Positions 1 to 11,569 of a DNA stretch of 64,000 nucleotides are shown piece by piece; within the stretch, counting starts at the first letter, position 1; the number at the start of each line of letters is the position of its first letter. Both the position numbers and the translations under genes were made by a program. This stretch comes from Sequoia sempervirens (lineage: Eukaryota; Streptophyta; Pinopsida; Cupressales; Cupressaceae). Below the pieces are notes generated by a model, which worked only from the letters and a program-made list of their open reading frames with translations, was not told where the DNA came from and did no database searches. The stretch is from contig VDFB02000001.1 in NCBI GenBank assembly GCA_007258455.2, forward strand, positions 18,499,461 through 18,563,460, written 5' to 3'.

Positions 1-1010
1 TCACACCTACTTTACCAACACTTCCATTCATTACTCATTTCATAAATCAGCCACATGTCCTGGTGCTTCTTTTTTCTTTTATTTTAATTATTTCCAGTTT
101 TGGAAGGTTTTAGTTGTCAAATATGGTATATATTTATCATGAGACTCAGTACCTTAGCAATAATATTTGATGGTTACATGATTTGAGTTTCAAATTTACA
201 ATCAATTTTAAGTATTTTACATAATATGAGTATAAATGGTTAACTTCCTTTTTATTTTCATGTAATAAATTTAATTTAAATTTTCTAAATATAATATATA
301 ATTTGAGTTCTACGAAATTAATAGCTTTCAATAATAAGTGCATGGGTATGGTATATTAAAATATAAAAAATATTAAATAACTTAAACAAAATGTATTCCT
401 TTGATTTAAAAAGCAACCAATCATGTGATGCCACATCAGCGCTCAACTACCCATGATGTGAATGCATAAGTATTGGTAGCACTATTTTTTGGGCCATTTT
501 TGGAAACTTTGACAAAAATCATGTTGATGTGGCATCATATTTGATGATGTGACCATGAAACGGAAGTTATAAGTAGGGGACTTGCCAAGTAAGTTGTAAA
601 AAATTTGGAGTGATTTGAAATTTCCATGTAGAATTTTGAGAGGCACAAAGTTAGGGTGGACAGCTACTGGGTCCTCTCCCCTAACATGATAATTATGAAA
701 ATAAAATTACCTTTTATGAAAGTCTTGTGAATATTTAGCATCTACATCCAACCTATGTGAAAATGAGTTTCTTTATATTTATTTAGTTTCTTTATTTTAT
801 AGTTTGTAGAAACAAGTAACTTGTAGAACTACTTAGTGTTTTGTTTCTTGAATCCCTAACTTAGATTAAGAGTTTTATTGAATATGCATCTTTCTTATGA
901 TTATTGAATTTCATGATTTAGAAAGTGAATATGATTAAATGTAAGATCAAAAAATAATATACATGTCATATTAAATAACAATATAAATAGGATTAAGGTT
1001 CAAATAGGGT
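1..1010. other. AT-rich intergenic DNA, no gene seen
   Basis: Both strands carry only short ORFs without recognisable domains; the 65-codon minus-strand ORF at 146-343 is low-complexity, rich in Leu, Lys, Ile and Asn, and looks like chance. I see no RNA gene, inverted repeat or tandem array here. The telomere-like block begins at the right edge. Confidence 0.6.
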
Positions 1011-4000
1011 TAAGATTAGGGCTCTAGATTAAATCTTGGGGTTAGGTTTGGAATTAGGGGTAGTGTTAGGGTTAGGGTTAAATTAGGGTTTAGTTAGGGG
1101 TACAATGCAATTAGAGTTAGCTTTAGGCTTCAATCAAGGTTGGAAATCAAATAAAAATAGGATTATGGTTCAATTAGGGTGAGGGTTATGGTTCAATAAG
1201 GGTTCACTTATGAGTCATTTAGGGTTAGGTAAAGTTAAGGTTTAGTTAGGATTAGGGTTATGGTTCAATTAGAGGCTTAGGGTTTACTTAGGGTTGGAAT
1301 AGTTAGGATTAGGGTTATGGTTCAATTAGAGGCTTAGGGTTTACTTAAGCTTCAATAGGTGTTAGTGTTAGGATTATGGTTCAATTAGGGTTAAGATTTA
1401 ATTAAGATTAGGTTTACGGTTATGGTTAAGGTTAAGGTTAAATTTCTAGGATAAAGCTTGGGGTTAGGGTCAACATTAGGATTAGGATTAGGGTTAGGTA
1501 AGGGTTACAATTAAATTAGGGTTTATTTAAGGTCCAATAAGGGTTAGGGATCAATCAAGGTTAGGTAAGATACAAATAAGATTAGAGTTAATTTTAGGTT
1601 AGGGTTCTAGATTAAATTTTGGGATAGGGTTAGAATTAGGGGTAGTGTTAAGGTTAGGATTCAACTAGGGTTTAGTTAGGGGTATAATGCAATTAGGGTT
1701 AGCTTTAGGGTTCAATTAGGGTAATGGGTTTTTTTTAATTATTTAGAATAAATTTAGTAGACATATGGTTCTCCTTAGTAAGTTTTGTAATGAATATGAA
1801 GAGATTTTTAAACTATCTTTTTAAATAAAATATAAAATATTCTTATGAAGTGATAAATTGTACATAGGTTAAATGATATCAAATGAATAATTATAAAAAA
1901 AATGAATTAAAATAGTTAAATTATTATTTGAGGAGTTTAAAAAATAAATGTAAAAGAGTAAGAGTGTTTAGTTTTTAAGGATTAATGTTGAAGAATAAGT
2001 TTAATTAAGGTTACTATTCACTTAGGGTTAGGGTTCAATTAGTATTCAATTTTGGTTAGGGATCAATTAGAGTTACAAATCAATAAGGGTGTAATTAAGG
2101 TTAGGGTTAAGGTTAGTTTTAAATTAGGGCTAGGATTGGAGCTAGGGTTCAATTAAGGTAAGGATTATTGTTTATTTTAGGGTTAGGGTTCAATTAGAGT
2201 TCTCTAGGGTTTTGATACAATTAGGGTTAGGTTTCAACTATACCTAGGGTTACGATTACAATTCAATTAGTGTTAGAGTTAGGGTTATAATATGAGTTCA
2301 ATTAGGTTAGGGTCAGGGTTTAATTCGTGTTAGAGTTAGGGTTGCAATAAGATCTCAATCAGGTTAGAGTAATGGTTTAATTAGGATGAAAATTTCATTA
2401 GGGGTAGGGTTAAGGATATGGTTCAATAAGAGGCTTAGGGTTTACTCAGGCTTCAATAGGTGTTAGTGTTAGGATTATGGTTCAATTAGGTTTAAGATTT
2501 AATTAAGATTAGGTTTACGATTATGGTTAAGGTTAAGGTTAAATTTCTAGGATAAAGCTTGAGGTTAGGGTCAACATTAGGATTAGGATTAGGATTAGGG
2601 TTGGGTAAGGGTTACAATTAAATTAGGGTTTATTTAAGGTCCAATAAGGGTTAGGGATCAATCAAGGTTAGGTAAGATACAAATAAGATTAGAGTTAATT
2701 TTAGTTTAGGGTTCTAGATTAAATTTTCGGATAGGGTTAGAATTAGGGGTAGTGTTAAGGTTAGGGTTCAACTAGGGTTTAGTTAGGGGTATAATGCAAT
2801 TAGGGTTAGCTTTAGGGTTCAATTAGGGTAATGGATTTTTTTTAATTATTTAGAATAAATTTAGTAGACATATGGTTCTCGTTAGTAACTTTTTGTAATG
2901 AATATGAAGAGATTTTTAACTATCTTTTTAAATAAAATATAAAATATTCTTATGAAGTATTAAATTGTGATATAGGTTAAATGATATCAAATGAACAATT
3001 ATAAAAAAAAAGAATTAAAATAGTTAAATTATTATTTGAGGAGTTTAAAAAATTAAATGTAAAAGTGTAAGAGTGTTTAGTTTTTAAGGATTAATGTTGA
3101 AGAATAAGTTTAATTAAGGTTATGGTTGGATTTTAATTAAGGTTACAACTCACTTAGGGTTAGGGTTCAATTAGTATTCAATTTGGGTTAGGGATCAATT
3201 AGAGTTACAATTTAATAAGGGTGTAATTAAGGTCAGGGTTAAGGTTAGTCTTAAATTAGGGCTAGGATTGGAGTTAGGGTTCAATTAAGGTAAGGGTTAT
3301 TGTTTTATTTAGGGTTAGGGTTCAATTAGAGTTCTCTAGGGTTTTGATACAATTTGGTTTAGGTTTCGACTATACCTAGGGTTACTATTACAGTTCAATT
3401 AGTGTTAGAGTTAGGGTTATAATACGAGTTCAATCAGGTTAGGGTCAGGGTTCAATTCATGTTAGAGTTAGGGTTGCAATAAGAGTTCAATCAGATTAGA
3501 GTTATGGTTTGATTAGGATGACAATTTCATTAGGGGTAGGGTTAAGGATATGGTTCAATTAGGGTTAGGGTTTAAGTAGGGTTGTAAGATAAACCTTCAA
3601 GTTAGTGTTAGGGATATAGTTAGGTTGCACTAAGGGTTAGGTTAGGGTTAAGGCTTAGTTAGGGTTATCATTAAAATTTGGTTAGCGTTTAAGAAGGGTT
3701 AAGGTTTAATTAGGATTATGATTAAGGTCGGGTTAGGGTTAGGGTTCATTCACTAACTTCACTAAGGTTCATTCAATAAGGGTTTAATTAGGGTTAGGGT
3801 TAAATTACAGTTTGGGTTGGAGTTAGGGTTCAATTAAGATAAGGATTATTATTTGTTTTAGTGTTAGGGTTCAATTATAGTTATCTAGGATTATGATACA
3901 ATTAGGGTTAGGTCTCAATTAAGGTTAGGAATTAATTAGGATTAGGGTTCAATTAGCATTCAATTAGGGTTAAGATTCAATTACAACTATGATTAGGATT

Positions 4001-4060
4001 AGTGTTCAATTAGTGTTGAGTTAATGTTAGAATAAGAGTTCAATTAGGTTTAATTGATTA
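1011..4060. repeat. degenerate interstitial telomere-like repeat block
   Basis: The plus strand is dominated by TTAGGG, TTTAGGG, TTAGGATTAGGG and a derived word, GGTTCAATTAGGG, repeated for about 3 kb with many point changes. No run longer than two or three perfect telomere units survives, so this is an old interstitial block and not a chromosome end. G-rich words stay on the plus strand throughout, so the block has one orientation. Two spacers without telomere words interrupt it at about 1,730-1,990 and 2,840-3,100, and they are copies of each other. The block could come from telomere sequence captured at a break and then amplified, or from a satellite built on telomere units. Confidence 0.85.
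1300..3560. repeat. tandem duplication, unit about 1.1 kb
   Basis: Landmarks recur 1,101-1,108 bases apart. GTTAGTGTTAGGATTATGGT occurs at 1,361 and 2,462. GTAATGGATT or a near match, followed by the same T-run and AATAAATTTAGTAGACATAT, occurs near 1,721 and 2,828. GGATTAATGTTGAAGAATAA occurs near 1,978 and 3,086. Unit 1 is about 1,300-2,415 and unit 2 about 2,415-3,560. Each contains telomere-like sequence plus one AT-rich spacer of about 260 bp. The copies differ by scattered substitutions and small indels. Confidence 0.8.
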
Positions 4061-4109
4061 AAAATACGCACCTTGAGAAAGATATCTTTCGGCGTACTTT
4101 ACATATATT

Positions 4110-4620
4110 TTTAAAATGTAGGTATGCTAGTTTATATTAACTAAAAAATAAAGAAGTTAGAAAAATATTACTAAGAAAAAAAATTCATATAAATAAAAAA
4201 TAAATATTTTTAATAAAAAAATATTAAAATCAAGTTTTCTTTTAAAAATAAACTACATATATTTAATTATAATTATAATTTATATTAACTAAAAAATAAA
4301 GAAGATACAAAAATATTATTAAATTTTTGAAAAATAACAGTTAAAAAAATAATATAAATTCATATAAATTAAAAAAAGTCAATAGATATTTTATAATAAA
4401 AATATATTAAAATAAAGTTTTCTTGAAAAAAATAAACTATATATATTTAATTTAGTTATAATTTATGTTAACTAAAATATAAAGAAATTATAAAACTTTT
4501 ATTAATTTTTTTGAAAAAAAACCATTTTAAAATATAATAAAATTAATATATATAAAAAAATCAATAAATATTTTACAATAAAAATATATGAGAATCAAGT
4601 TTAAAAAAAATATATTATCC
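4110..4620. repeat. AT-rich tandem repeat, about three copies
   Basis: The words TATATTAACTAAAAAATAAA and AATAAAGTTTTCTT, or close variants, recur in the same order. Starts of the CTAAAA landmark are at 4,141, 4,289 and 4,472, so the units are about 148 and 183 bp. The sequence is more than 80 percent A+T. The copies are diverged and no coding function is apparent. Confidence 0.6.
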
Positions 4621-6960
4621 GAAATGGCAGGCAGTCGGGGATGAATTAAAGTAAAATTCAACTCAATAAAATTCACCTGCCCTAAATTTATTTTCGCACC
4701 GTACAGACAAACATGGGTTTGACAAAAACGAAAATTTGTAAGCAGCAATGAACGGACTGTGAGTCTGACAAATACGGACAGGGGTGCATTTTGTGCAGGT
4801 ACAGGTACAGCAGTGGCTTGCACGGGTGCAGCCATCGGATGCCCATGATGCCTATCGGTGCAAATTGTCACCCCCATAGACATTGCCCATTTTACAGGTA
4901 TTATATTCGATTGTTCTTTATGACTGATCGTATTGCTATCTAATCTACATTCCAAAAATTTGGCAGATTCTGGACGAAAATGGAGAAAAGATAGAACGAA
5001 ATAAATGAACCGGTATGATTAAACTGATCATCTTGCAAGGGCTCTTAGAAAGATTATACTATTGATTAAAATGGTGGTAGAGTATAGTGTACAATATTCA
5101 AACATGGGAAAAAAAGAACGATTAAAATATTGACAAATAATATTGAATGGGTGAGATTGATATAACTGTATTGCCATGCTTCTACTCGCTTATTGACCAT
5201 TGGTAGTGAAAAAGAGGTCGTATTTTCAATATGATACTTTAATAAGCCTATAGACTTAAAGGATATTGTTCATAGTGGATTATATGCAGTTTTATGATAT
5301 TATAATTATTATTTTCTTTTATAAATTAAAATAAATAATTATAATTTTTATATATATTGTTTTTATTATTTTAGTTTTGTATATATCATAATATTTTTTT
5401 AAATCATATTTTTATTTTTTATTGTATTATAAGATTCTCATTTTTTAATTCATGTTTACAAAAGAAAAATAAAGTACATCTAGATGTATCAATTGTTGAA
5501 ATAGTTATTGCATACCAAACAAAAACATACATTTTAAATTTTAAATTAAGCAAAAATTAAAACAATAAATATTTATTATATAAATTTAAATATAATTTAT
5601 TCAGAAAATTTACAATCTTTGAATTTAATATTTTTAAGTTGGCTTTAGATTGTTTCAATTGTATTTCACTATTTGCAAAAAATCATAATATATTATACCA
5701 CCATTGAATTCATCTTGTTTTAACAATATGTTTGCAATTAAGAAATAATGCCCGCCTTTTTAAAAAATTTATTATACCAAAAGGAATCATTATTCTATCT
5801 TGATTGTAAAGGTAATTGTCACAAAGACCTGAATGGTGTTGTTGGTTTAATAGGTTTATGGTTCAATAAACTCAACTTACTATTAAATATTAATTTCTTT
5901 TGTAGTAGAGATTCATGGGAATTACAAATGCATTTTCTCTCTGTTTCATTGATCTTAGGAATTATGTTTGGGAGAGCAAGGTCAAAACCCTATTTTTTTT
6001 AAGCATCATACTATCATGTAACCTTGTGTGGCTTGCTCAAAACATTTACATACTTAGTTAGAGTGTGTTTAAAAAATTTAAAACATTCCTAATTTATTGA
6101 TTGGGACACATTTTATGATAATATTTATATCTAATTCATGTATTTCTAGAAATATGATAAACATTTTCAAATCATATAAGTTGGGGTAAAAGTTATAATT
6201 TAAACCAAAAATTTCCCATAAAAAAAATAAATACGCTAAGATATTGGAGGTTGTTACTACCCGATGGTGAAAATAGGCTTCTTTATTGGTAATAATGCTT
6301 CTACGACTACTTGCAAGTGGATACATTAGAAAAAAATTACGTCAAAAAATTTAATACTCCACATGTGCTTGAAAATATTTTATTTGTAACAAATTAGAAG
6401 AATGCAAATCAAATACCATACAATCTTTACCTATCAAGGGACATTTCCCCTACATAGGCCTTTTGGTGGTGATATGTGGGATTAAATTCACATTTGGCTT
6501 AATTTCTTAGTGTACATAATCTTATTAAAATGATTGTGCATTATAAATTAGTGCATATTATTGTTGATTAAACCAATTCCAACAAGTATTTTGAGATAAA
6601 GGAGTTAGCCACATCCTCTATGTGAGTATTATAGGTGAAATTGTTAATGCATTTATCTAGTGTTTAGATTTGATATTACCCATGTAGTGGGAGTTTTGGG
6701 ATGTCTATGTGTTTATGAGGGGAGCATCTCACTTATATTGGTTACACTTTAATATCTAGTATTAAGATGTTCCAAAGGTGTTTGATCAAATTTTTCTATG
6801 TGTTATTATCTTGTAGTTTTCTTTGTGTAGGATGGTGTATATATAAACTTGATTATAGATTTTGGGTTTATATGTTGATGGCATAAAGTTTTTGGTATGT
6901 TCGTTGGTATACATTGGTTTGAGATATGAATAGATTGGATTGTTGTGCCCTCAACAAACA
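4621..6960. other. AT-rich intergenic DNA, no supported gene
   Basis: A GC-richer island at about 4,640-4,955 leaves a 142-codon ORF open on the minus strand (4,527-4,955), and an 84-codon plus-strand ORF lies at 5,748-6,002. Neither shows a domain I recognise, and the first runs into the AT-rich repeat on its left. Codon content does not look like selected coding sequence. The rest is AT-rich with homopolymer runs, and I see no tandem array in it. Confidence 0.5.
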
Positions 6961-7859
6961 CGCCCCGTTTAGAATGGGGACCCTCTTTTCTTTCACCTTA
7001 TTGTGTCATTTTGTCACCACCTCATTTTGTGTGCCTCCATTCTAGTGTCCTAGATGGTCAGCGTACCTCCAAAATCTCATTTTGAGTTGACCATGTTTCA
7101 TCCCCTCCATCTTGGTTAGGTCCTAGATCCTTGCAGACTCTCCTTGACAATTTCCTTGTACGAGCAGCCTTGGGGCTTGGTGGGCCATCCTCATCAGGTT
7201 TCCCTAGCCGGGCTTCCTCTAGGCATTCATCGTTTTGAACAGCATAAGGCTTTCGCCTTCCCGAGCCCCAGAACTTGGGTCCTCATTCGCCACCCTATTT
7301 AACTTACGATGAAATTGCACTGCCCTTGACCATCCCGGGCCCGCACCTCCAGACTTTCATCCCTGGAACTTCGTTCCATCTTCGCTATTTCTGATGGCTA
7401 ACCTGTAGTGTCTCTTCACCTTCCAGGCCCCGGGTTCCCCTTCGCTGATGATTTCTAAATGAAATTTGAGGCGTCTACAGGGTCATGTCTTACTGGTCCC
7501 CAGGCCCTGAACCTCCCATCGCCATCTAGGATTTGAACCCACCAACCATCCTTTCATCCGTACAGGCATTAAATGAGGGCATTAAATGCATATTGGGGTA
7601 TAAATATATGGCCTGACCTGTCATTTTCATTTTTCAGGTTTGCTAGAGAAGTTTAGGTGCTTTCTAAGGAGTTCAGTGCATCTGTCGCCTACCACCCTAA
7701 CGTCTGTGATCATCATTTGGTCGTCCTTAGTGGATTTCGCATCTTCCCTCATCAGAATTTTGAGGTAGGTTTGTCATCCTCCTTCTCGTGAGGTTTTTTA
7801 TATTTTTGCACTTGAAACAATGAACAAACATGGGTTAAAATGCTTCAACATGATAAAAC
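6961..7859 (+). mobile_element. retrotransposon LTR or leader-like region
   Basis: Base composition jumps from AT-rich to about half G+C at 6,960. The sequence has no long ORF but is rich in C-rich plus-strand words such as CCAGGCCC and CCCGGGCCCG. A TATA box lies at 7,599 and a broken ORF begins at 7,860. The order GC-rich noncoding DNA, TATA, then ORF is that of a plant LTR element's left end. A region of similar style lies at about 18,600-19,400 before another broken retroelement ORF. I could not find matching long terminal repeats or a primer-binding site, so the boundaries are approximate. Confidence 0.4.
7599..7608 (+). promoter_or_regulatory. candidate TATA box of a retroelement
   Basis: TATAAATATA is set in G-rich flanking sequence, about 260 bases before the first ATG of the broken ORF at 7,860. 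Position and context fit an LTR promoter. It is a sequence match only. Confidence 0.4.
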
Positions 7860-8144
7860 ATGACACCCCCTAAAAAACCCATATGGCCAAAGTCTAAAAA
7901 AACCTCCAAGGCATCTCCTAAGATCAATCTAGAACTAGATGTTGTCACTGTCATTCGTTGCACAGGGAATTGACACGCTCTAGGCCCACATCGGCTCATC
8001 GCCATCAAAACCTTGAACAAACAACAATTTGACCCAATAGCGGGACCACCTCCTAGGCCCGCGATCTCGGGCCTCCTTCAACCGATCGTCAAAGAGCTTA
8101 ACAAACTTAACAAACCTAACACTTCAAATTCAGCCTCTGCCTAA
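7860..8144 (+). pseudogene. N-terminal piece of a retroelement ORF, one internal stop
   Basis: One frame starts with ATG at 7,860 and reads to TAA at 8,142-8,144, broken only by a TGA at 7,971 (codon 38) whose neighbour context suggests a former TGG. The translation begins MTPPKKPIWPKSKK, so it is basic and rich in Pro and Lys. It later carries a Pro-rich stretch with GPPPRPAISG and then a Lys/Asn/Leu-rich tail. Such basic, proline-rich starts are common in gag-like or accessory ORFs of plant LTR elements, but I do not recognise a named family. It follows the GC-rich leader and TATA box. The minus-strand ORF over the same bases is a shadow. Confidence 0.4.
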
Positions 8145-8717
8145 GCTTCCTAGGCCTGCTCCTACAAAACTTGATCCTTGTGACGCTGCATTGCTTCTAT
8201 CATTTTAGACGGCGGGGAGAACCCATCCACCCGACCACTGGGGTCCACTTTGCCTTTTTTTATTCTAACACTAACTCATTGGACTACAAAATATGATGAA
8301 ATTTTTTGACGAAAGATGGATAATTAGATGTATTGTTGGGTACTAGTGATATTTCTTATCCTAGAGGAAAGCAAGTATATAGTATGTAAAGAAACAATTT
8401 TGTTTGCTTTCTCCTTCCGATCTAGCTAATATTGTCTAATTATTTTAAGGAGATGAAGGGTCATAACACAAATTTATTCAACCCAGTAAATAGCTTGGTT
8501 AATGAAACTTGACAAAAGCAACAAAACAATTACTATATTTGGCATTTCATGTTGAATGAAGAGTGGTGACAATAATCTACTTATAGTTTAATAAAACACT
8601 ATTTTATAAGAAGGCTTGACATTAGAAAGATAAGTGTTACTTATAGTTTAATAAAACACTATTATAGTTTTACCAACATATACTATTGCATGCTTGCATG
8701 GCTTCTTAGTTAATTTC
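8145..8717. repeat. noncoding DNA with a short direct repeat
   Basis: TTATAGTTTAATAAAACACT, followed by ATT, occurs at 8,581 and again at 8,641, exactly 60 bases apart. Nothing else is recognised in this stretch. The C-rich composition of the upstream retroelement relic fades out by about 8,260. Confidence 0.6.
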
Positions 8718-9245
8718 ATGGGGAGATAGAGATAGATGGGGAGAGGAAAGAGAGAGATATAGAGATATATGGGAAGAGAAAGAGAGATGGAGATATATGG
8801 AAGAGAAAGGAAGAGAGGTGGAGATAGAGAGTTCATGGATAGGTGGGGATAGGGAGGGGAGAGATGGTGGGGAGGGGAGGAGAAAGGGACAGGATAAATA
8901 GGAGGAGGGAGAGGAGAAGAGGGGAGAGAGGGAGAGGAGGATTGAAGATGAAAAGAGAGAAAATAGGAGACAGATAGGCAGGAAGAGGGGGAGAAAGAAG
9001 AGGGAGAGGGAGAACAATATGTAGAAAGAGAGAGAAGATAGAGAGAGAGGGAGATATGGTCTAATATATATGTGGAGAGGGAGAGACATAGAAAGGGGGG
9101 GTGGATAGGAGAGACAGGGGATGGTGGAAAGAGATAGATCATGAGGAAAGGGTGGATGGAAAGAGAGAGGAGAGGGAGATAAAAGAGGAAATGGAGGGGA
9201 GATGGAGAGAAGGGGGGAAGAGACGAACGAGCATGGAGAGATATA
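8718..9245 (+). repeat. long purine (GA-rich) low-complexity tract
   Basis: For about 520 bases the plus strand is almost only G and A, with regular short TAT interruptions. Words such as GGGAGAGGAAAGAGAGAG recur without a fixed period. The complementary pyrimidine strand leaves a 201-codon open frame rich in Ser, Leu and Pro, which is a composition artefact. Long polypurine tracts can form triplex (H-DNA) structures. Confidence 0.85.
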
Positions 9246-9405
9246 TCAATCACCCTCCCTATATCTTTATCTATTCATCCTTATCTCTATATCTCTCTAC
9301 CCCTCTCTATCTCTTTGTCTCCCTTTCTATTTGTATGTTTGTCATTATATCCCTCTCTCTATATATTTTCTTCCCTATATTTATCTTTGTCTCCTTAAGT
9401 GTGCA
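9246..9405 (+). repeat. pyrimidine (CT-rich) tract facing the purine tract
   Basis: At about 9,246 the plus strand switches from purine-rich to pyrimidine-rich, with words like CTCTATCTCTTTGTCTCCC. The reverse complement of this arm resembles parts of the purine arm, so the two could pair as an imperfect hairpin. Confidence 0.75.
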
Positions 9406-9854
9406 ATGGGTACATTGAAGAGGTCTTAAAGGAGAATTATCATATCTTTAATCAAATGGCATGCTACCTTGAGCATAACTCCCCAAGGACACATACCATC
9501 CTTGGATTGTTGACATGAAACAACCAATCAAAATTTAGTTTCTCTCTCTCATATTAATATATATTACTATTATATTAAATATATATTATATTAATTATAT
9601 TTTGTATTATATAAAAATATACTTATTATTAATTATTAATTAGAATAATTTTATACATATTTAATACTTTTGTTAAAGAATATAATATCTAATTATGATA
9701 AGTTGAATAATTATATTATTTATTATGTAAAATATAGCTAATATATACTTAACTATATTGTAGAATATTAAAACCTAGCTAAATGGCACCATAATTTTCA
9801 ATTTAATTAACATACTCTAAAACCTAATGAAACCAGGTTGTAGCTCATCAAATT
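9406..9854. other. AT-rich noncoding DNA
   Basis: This stretch is dominated by TATATTA and TTATTAATTA words, especially 9,550-9,760. No ORF, tandem period or RNA gene is supported. Confidence 0.6.
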
Positions 9855-10060
9855 GGAGAAGTGAAAGGTCAATACCAACACCAAGGAAGAGTTTGGAGTA
9901 GTGAAAACAAGGTCAATGCCAGCGCCGAGGAAGAGTTTGGAGTTAAAAAATGGTCAATACTAGCACCGACGAAGAGTTTGGAGGAGTGAAAACAAGGTCA
10001 ATATCGGTGCCAAGGAAGAGCTTGGAGGATTGAAAACAAGGAAAATAATAGCACCGAGTA
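9855..10060 (+). repeat. 44-bp tandem repeat, about 4.5 copies
   Basis: Unit starts (GTCAAT, with a final GAAAAT) lie at 9,868, 9,912, 9,953, 9,997 and 10,041, giving periods of 44, 41, 44 and 44. Shared words are GAGGAAGAGTTTGGAG and GTGAAAACAAGGTCAAT. Immediately downstream the 15-mer GGCACCCCCATTCTC occurs twice, at 10,071 and 10,132. Confidence 0.8.
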
Positions 10061-10189
10061 CTATAAGTTTGGCACCCCCATTCTCTTTAACCTACTATTT
10101 ACATGCCTAGTTTCCAAAGATCTCATACATTGGCACCCCCATTCTCATAAAATGGTATAAGATAAGATAGATAAAATAAAATAGCTTAG

Positions 10190-10990
10190 TCTTTCACATT
10201 TTTATCAACCAGCCTCAGGTCTTGGAAAAACTCCCATAATCTACCCACATCTTGGTTGAGGTCTAGGATTTCATCACACATAGCCTTCATCACATGAGTC
10301 TGAAGAAATTGTAGACTTAGCCCAAGTATCTGCTAGGCTAAGAAATCTCTAATGAATGGAAATAAAGGCATACAATTCTTCTCTAATACCTCCACCATAA
10401 ACATATGCAAGAAAAGGTCTCCTCCTTTCTTGGTAATGATAACCTCCTCCACACACAACCCTTAAAAGTTATGAATAGAGGAATATAATCTTTGAAGAAC
10501 TCAAAGTTGATTCTCTCTTACCTAATGCAGTTAGTCATTTTAACCTTACAAACATTTATAGTGATTACTAGAGGCACATAGACCAATTCTTCATAATAGA
10601 AGAATTTGATCATACTTTTCCAATGATGGCATTATGATAAAACCTTAGGTTAAATGATTAATTCCTTGCTAAGTTCTTTAAATCATGTCAAACATATAAG
10701 AGAAGATCGATGCTATGTGTATTTGGATACCATGGAGAAAGGCTCTTTGGGCTCTTTCATCAATCAAGGTATTGTTAAATTTTAACACCTAAAAGTGAGA
10801 ATGAAGAATCTTTCCTATGATGGTGGCCATCCCATTATAGCTCTTAGAGTTGTTAGAGATAATTTTGTTTCGAAGTAGAGATATTTTAAATTATCAAATC
10901 CTACCATCAGAAATAATCAAAATGTTGTTTCAAATGACTATGACCACTAACTTTCACTATTTTAAGATTTTGAAACCTTGTCGTAGAGAA
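10190..10990 (-). pseudogene. broken coding relic, unknown retroelement-like protein
   Basis: On the minus strand the translation stays coherent over about 800 bases despite several stops and at least one frameshift. Reading from 10,880 down, one frame gives SYNGMATIIGKILHSHF, then LIDERAQRAFLHGIQIHI, then SLEKYDQILLL, separated by TAG/TAA codons. After a shift the frame continues with EEVIITKKGGDLFLHMF and ends near 10,190 with EFFQDLRLVDKNVKD and a stop. Another shift lies within a GT-rich run near 10,450. The mix of charged and hydrophobic residues is protein-like, but I recognise no domain. It is short for a complete gene and has no intact start. A decayed accessory ORF of a plant retroelement is the most likely source. 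Confidence 0.4.
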
Positions 10991-11087
10991 CTAGAACATT
11001 GTTGCAACCACTCATCCTACCTTAAAACATACCAAGAGTCTGCTAGAAATTAGACATAGGAATATTTAAGATGACTTAAAAAAACTC

Positions 11088-11106
11088 TAAACCCTAAACC
11101 CTAAAC
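11088..11106 (-). repeat. short interstitial telomere motif
   Basis: TAAACCCTAAACCCTAAAC contains two perfect CCCTAAA units and part of a third. This is the plant-type telomere repeat read on the complementary strand, opposite in orientation to the degenerate block at 1,011-4,060. Confidence 0.8.
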
Positions 11107-11569
11107 TTATGATGAATTAACTAGGCATAGTACACACTCCCTCCCCATTAACCACTTAGACATGGAAATTAAATGTAAATTTGCTGCTATTTTTAGTCAT
11201 GTAGGTGTCCAATAAACCACTTGGTGGTGTTTCCCTTCAAGTTTATTTACTTGAATGAAGAGAAAAAGTCCTTTGATTACAATTAGAGAATACATTTGAG
11301 GCCTTGGTTGTGTAACTGGTGGACCATAGTCACATTTAACACTTGTTACAAAGTTTGGGAGTTAAAATGTTAAATAGACTTGATTTGTGACAGACACATT
11401 TGGACAGTAGTAATAATAACTTGCAATCTATCAAGACTTGATTACCTTATAACCTATAAAATTCTAGCGATGAAATGATAGATTAATCATAATGTCACCT
11501 TGGGATCACATCACCATGAAAGGACTTCATCCAACATCCTTATCAGTGTAGGTACCACAAAATAGGTAT
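11107..11569. other. noncoding flank of the SET pseudogene
   Basis: There is no open frame of note and I recognise no promoter. The missing 5' end of the downstream pseudogene, if it exists, should lie here or further left. Confidence 0.4.

Noticed and set aside
1011..4060. True chromosome end
   Set aside because: The telomere-like words are degenerate, mixed with spacers, and flanked by other sequence on both sides.
4527..4955. 142-codon minus-strand ORF in a GC-richer island
   Set aside because: No domain was recognised, the distal half is AT-rich repeat-derived, and there is no supporting promoter or splice context.
5748..6002. 84-codon plus-strand ORF
   Set aside because: It has unremarkable composition in AT-rich DNA and no recognisable motif; an ORF of this length is expected by chance.
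8648..9253. 201-codon minus-strand ORF rich in Ser, Leu and Pro
   Set aside because: It is the complement of a GA-rich low-complexity tract. Pyrimidine-only codons cannot form stops, so the open frame carries no information.
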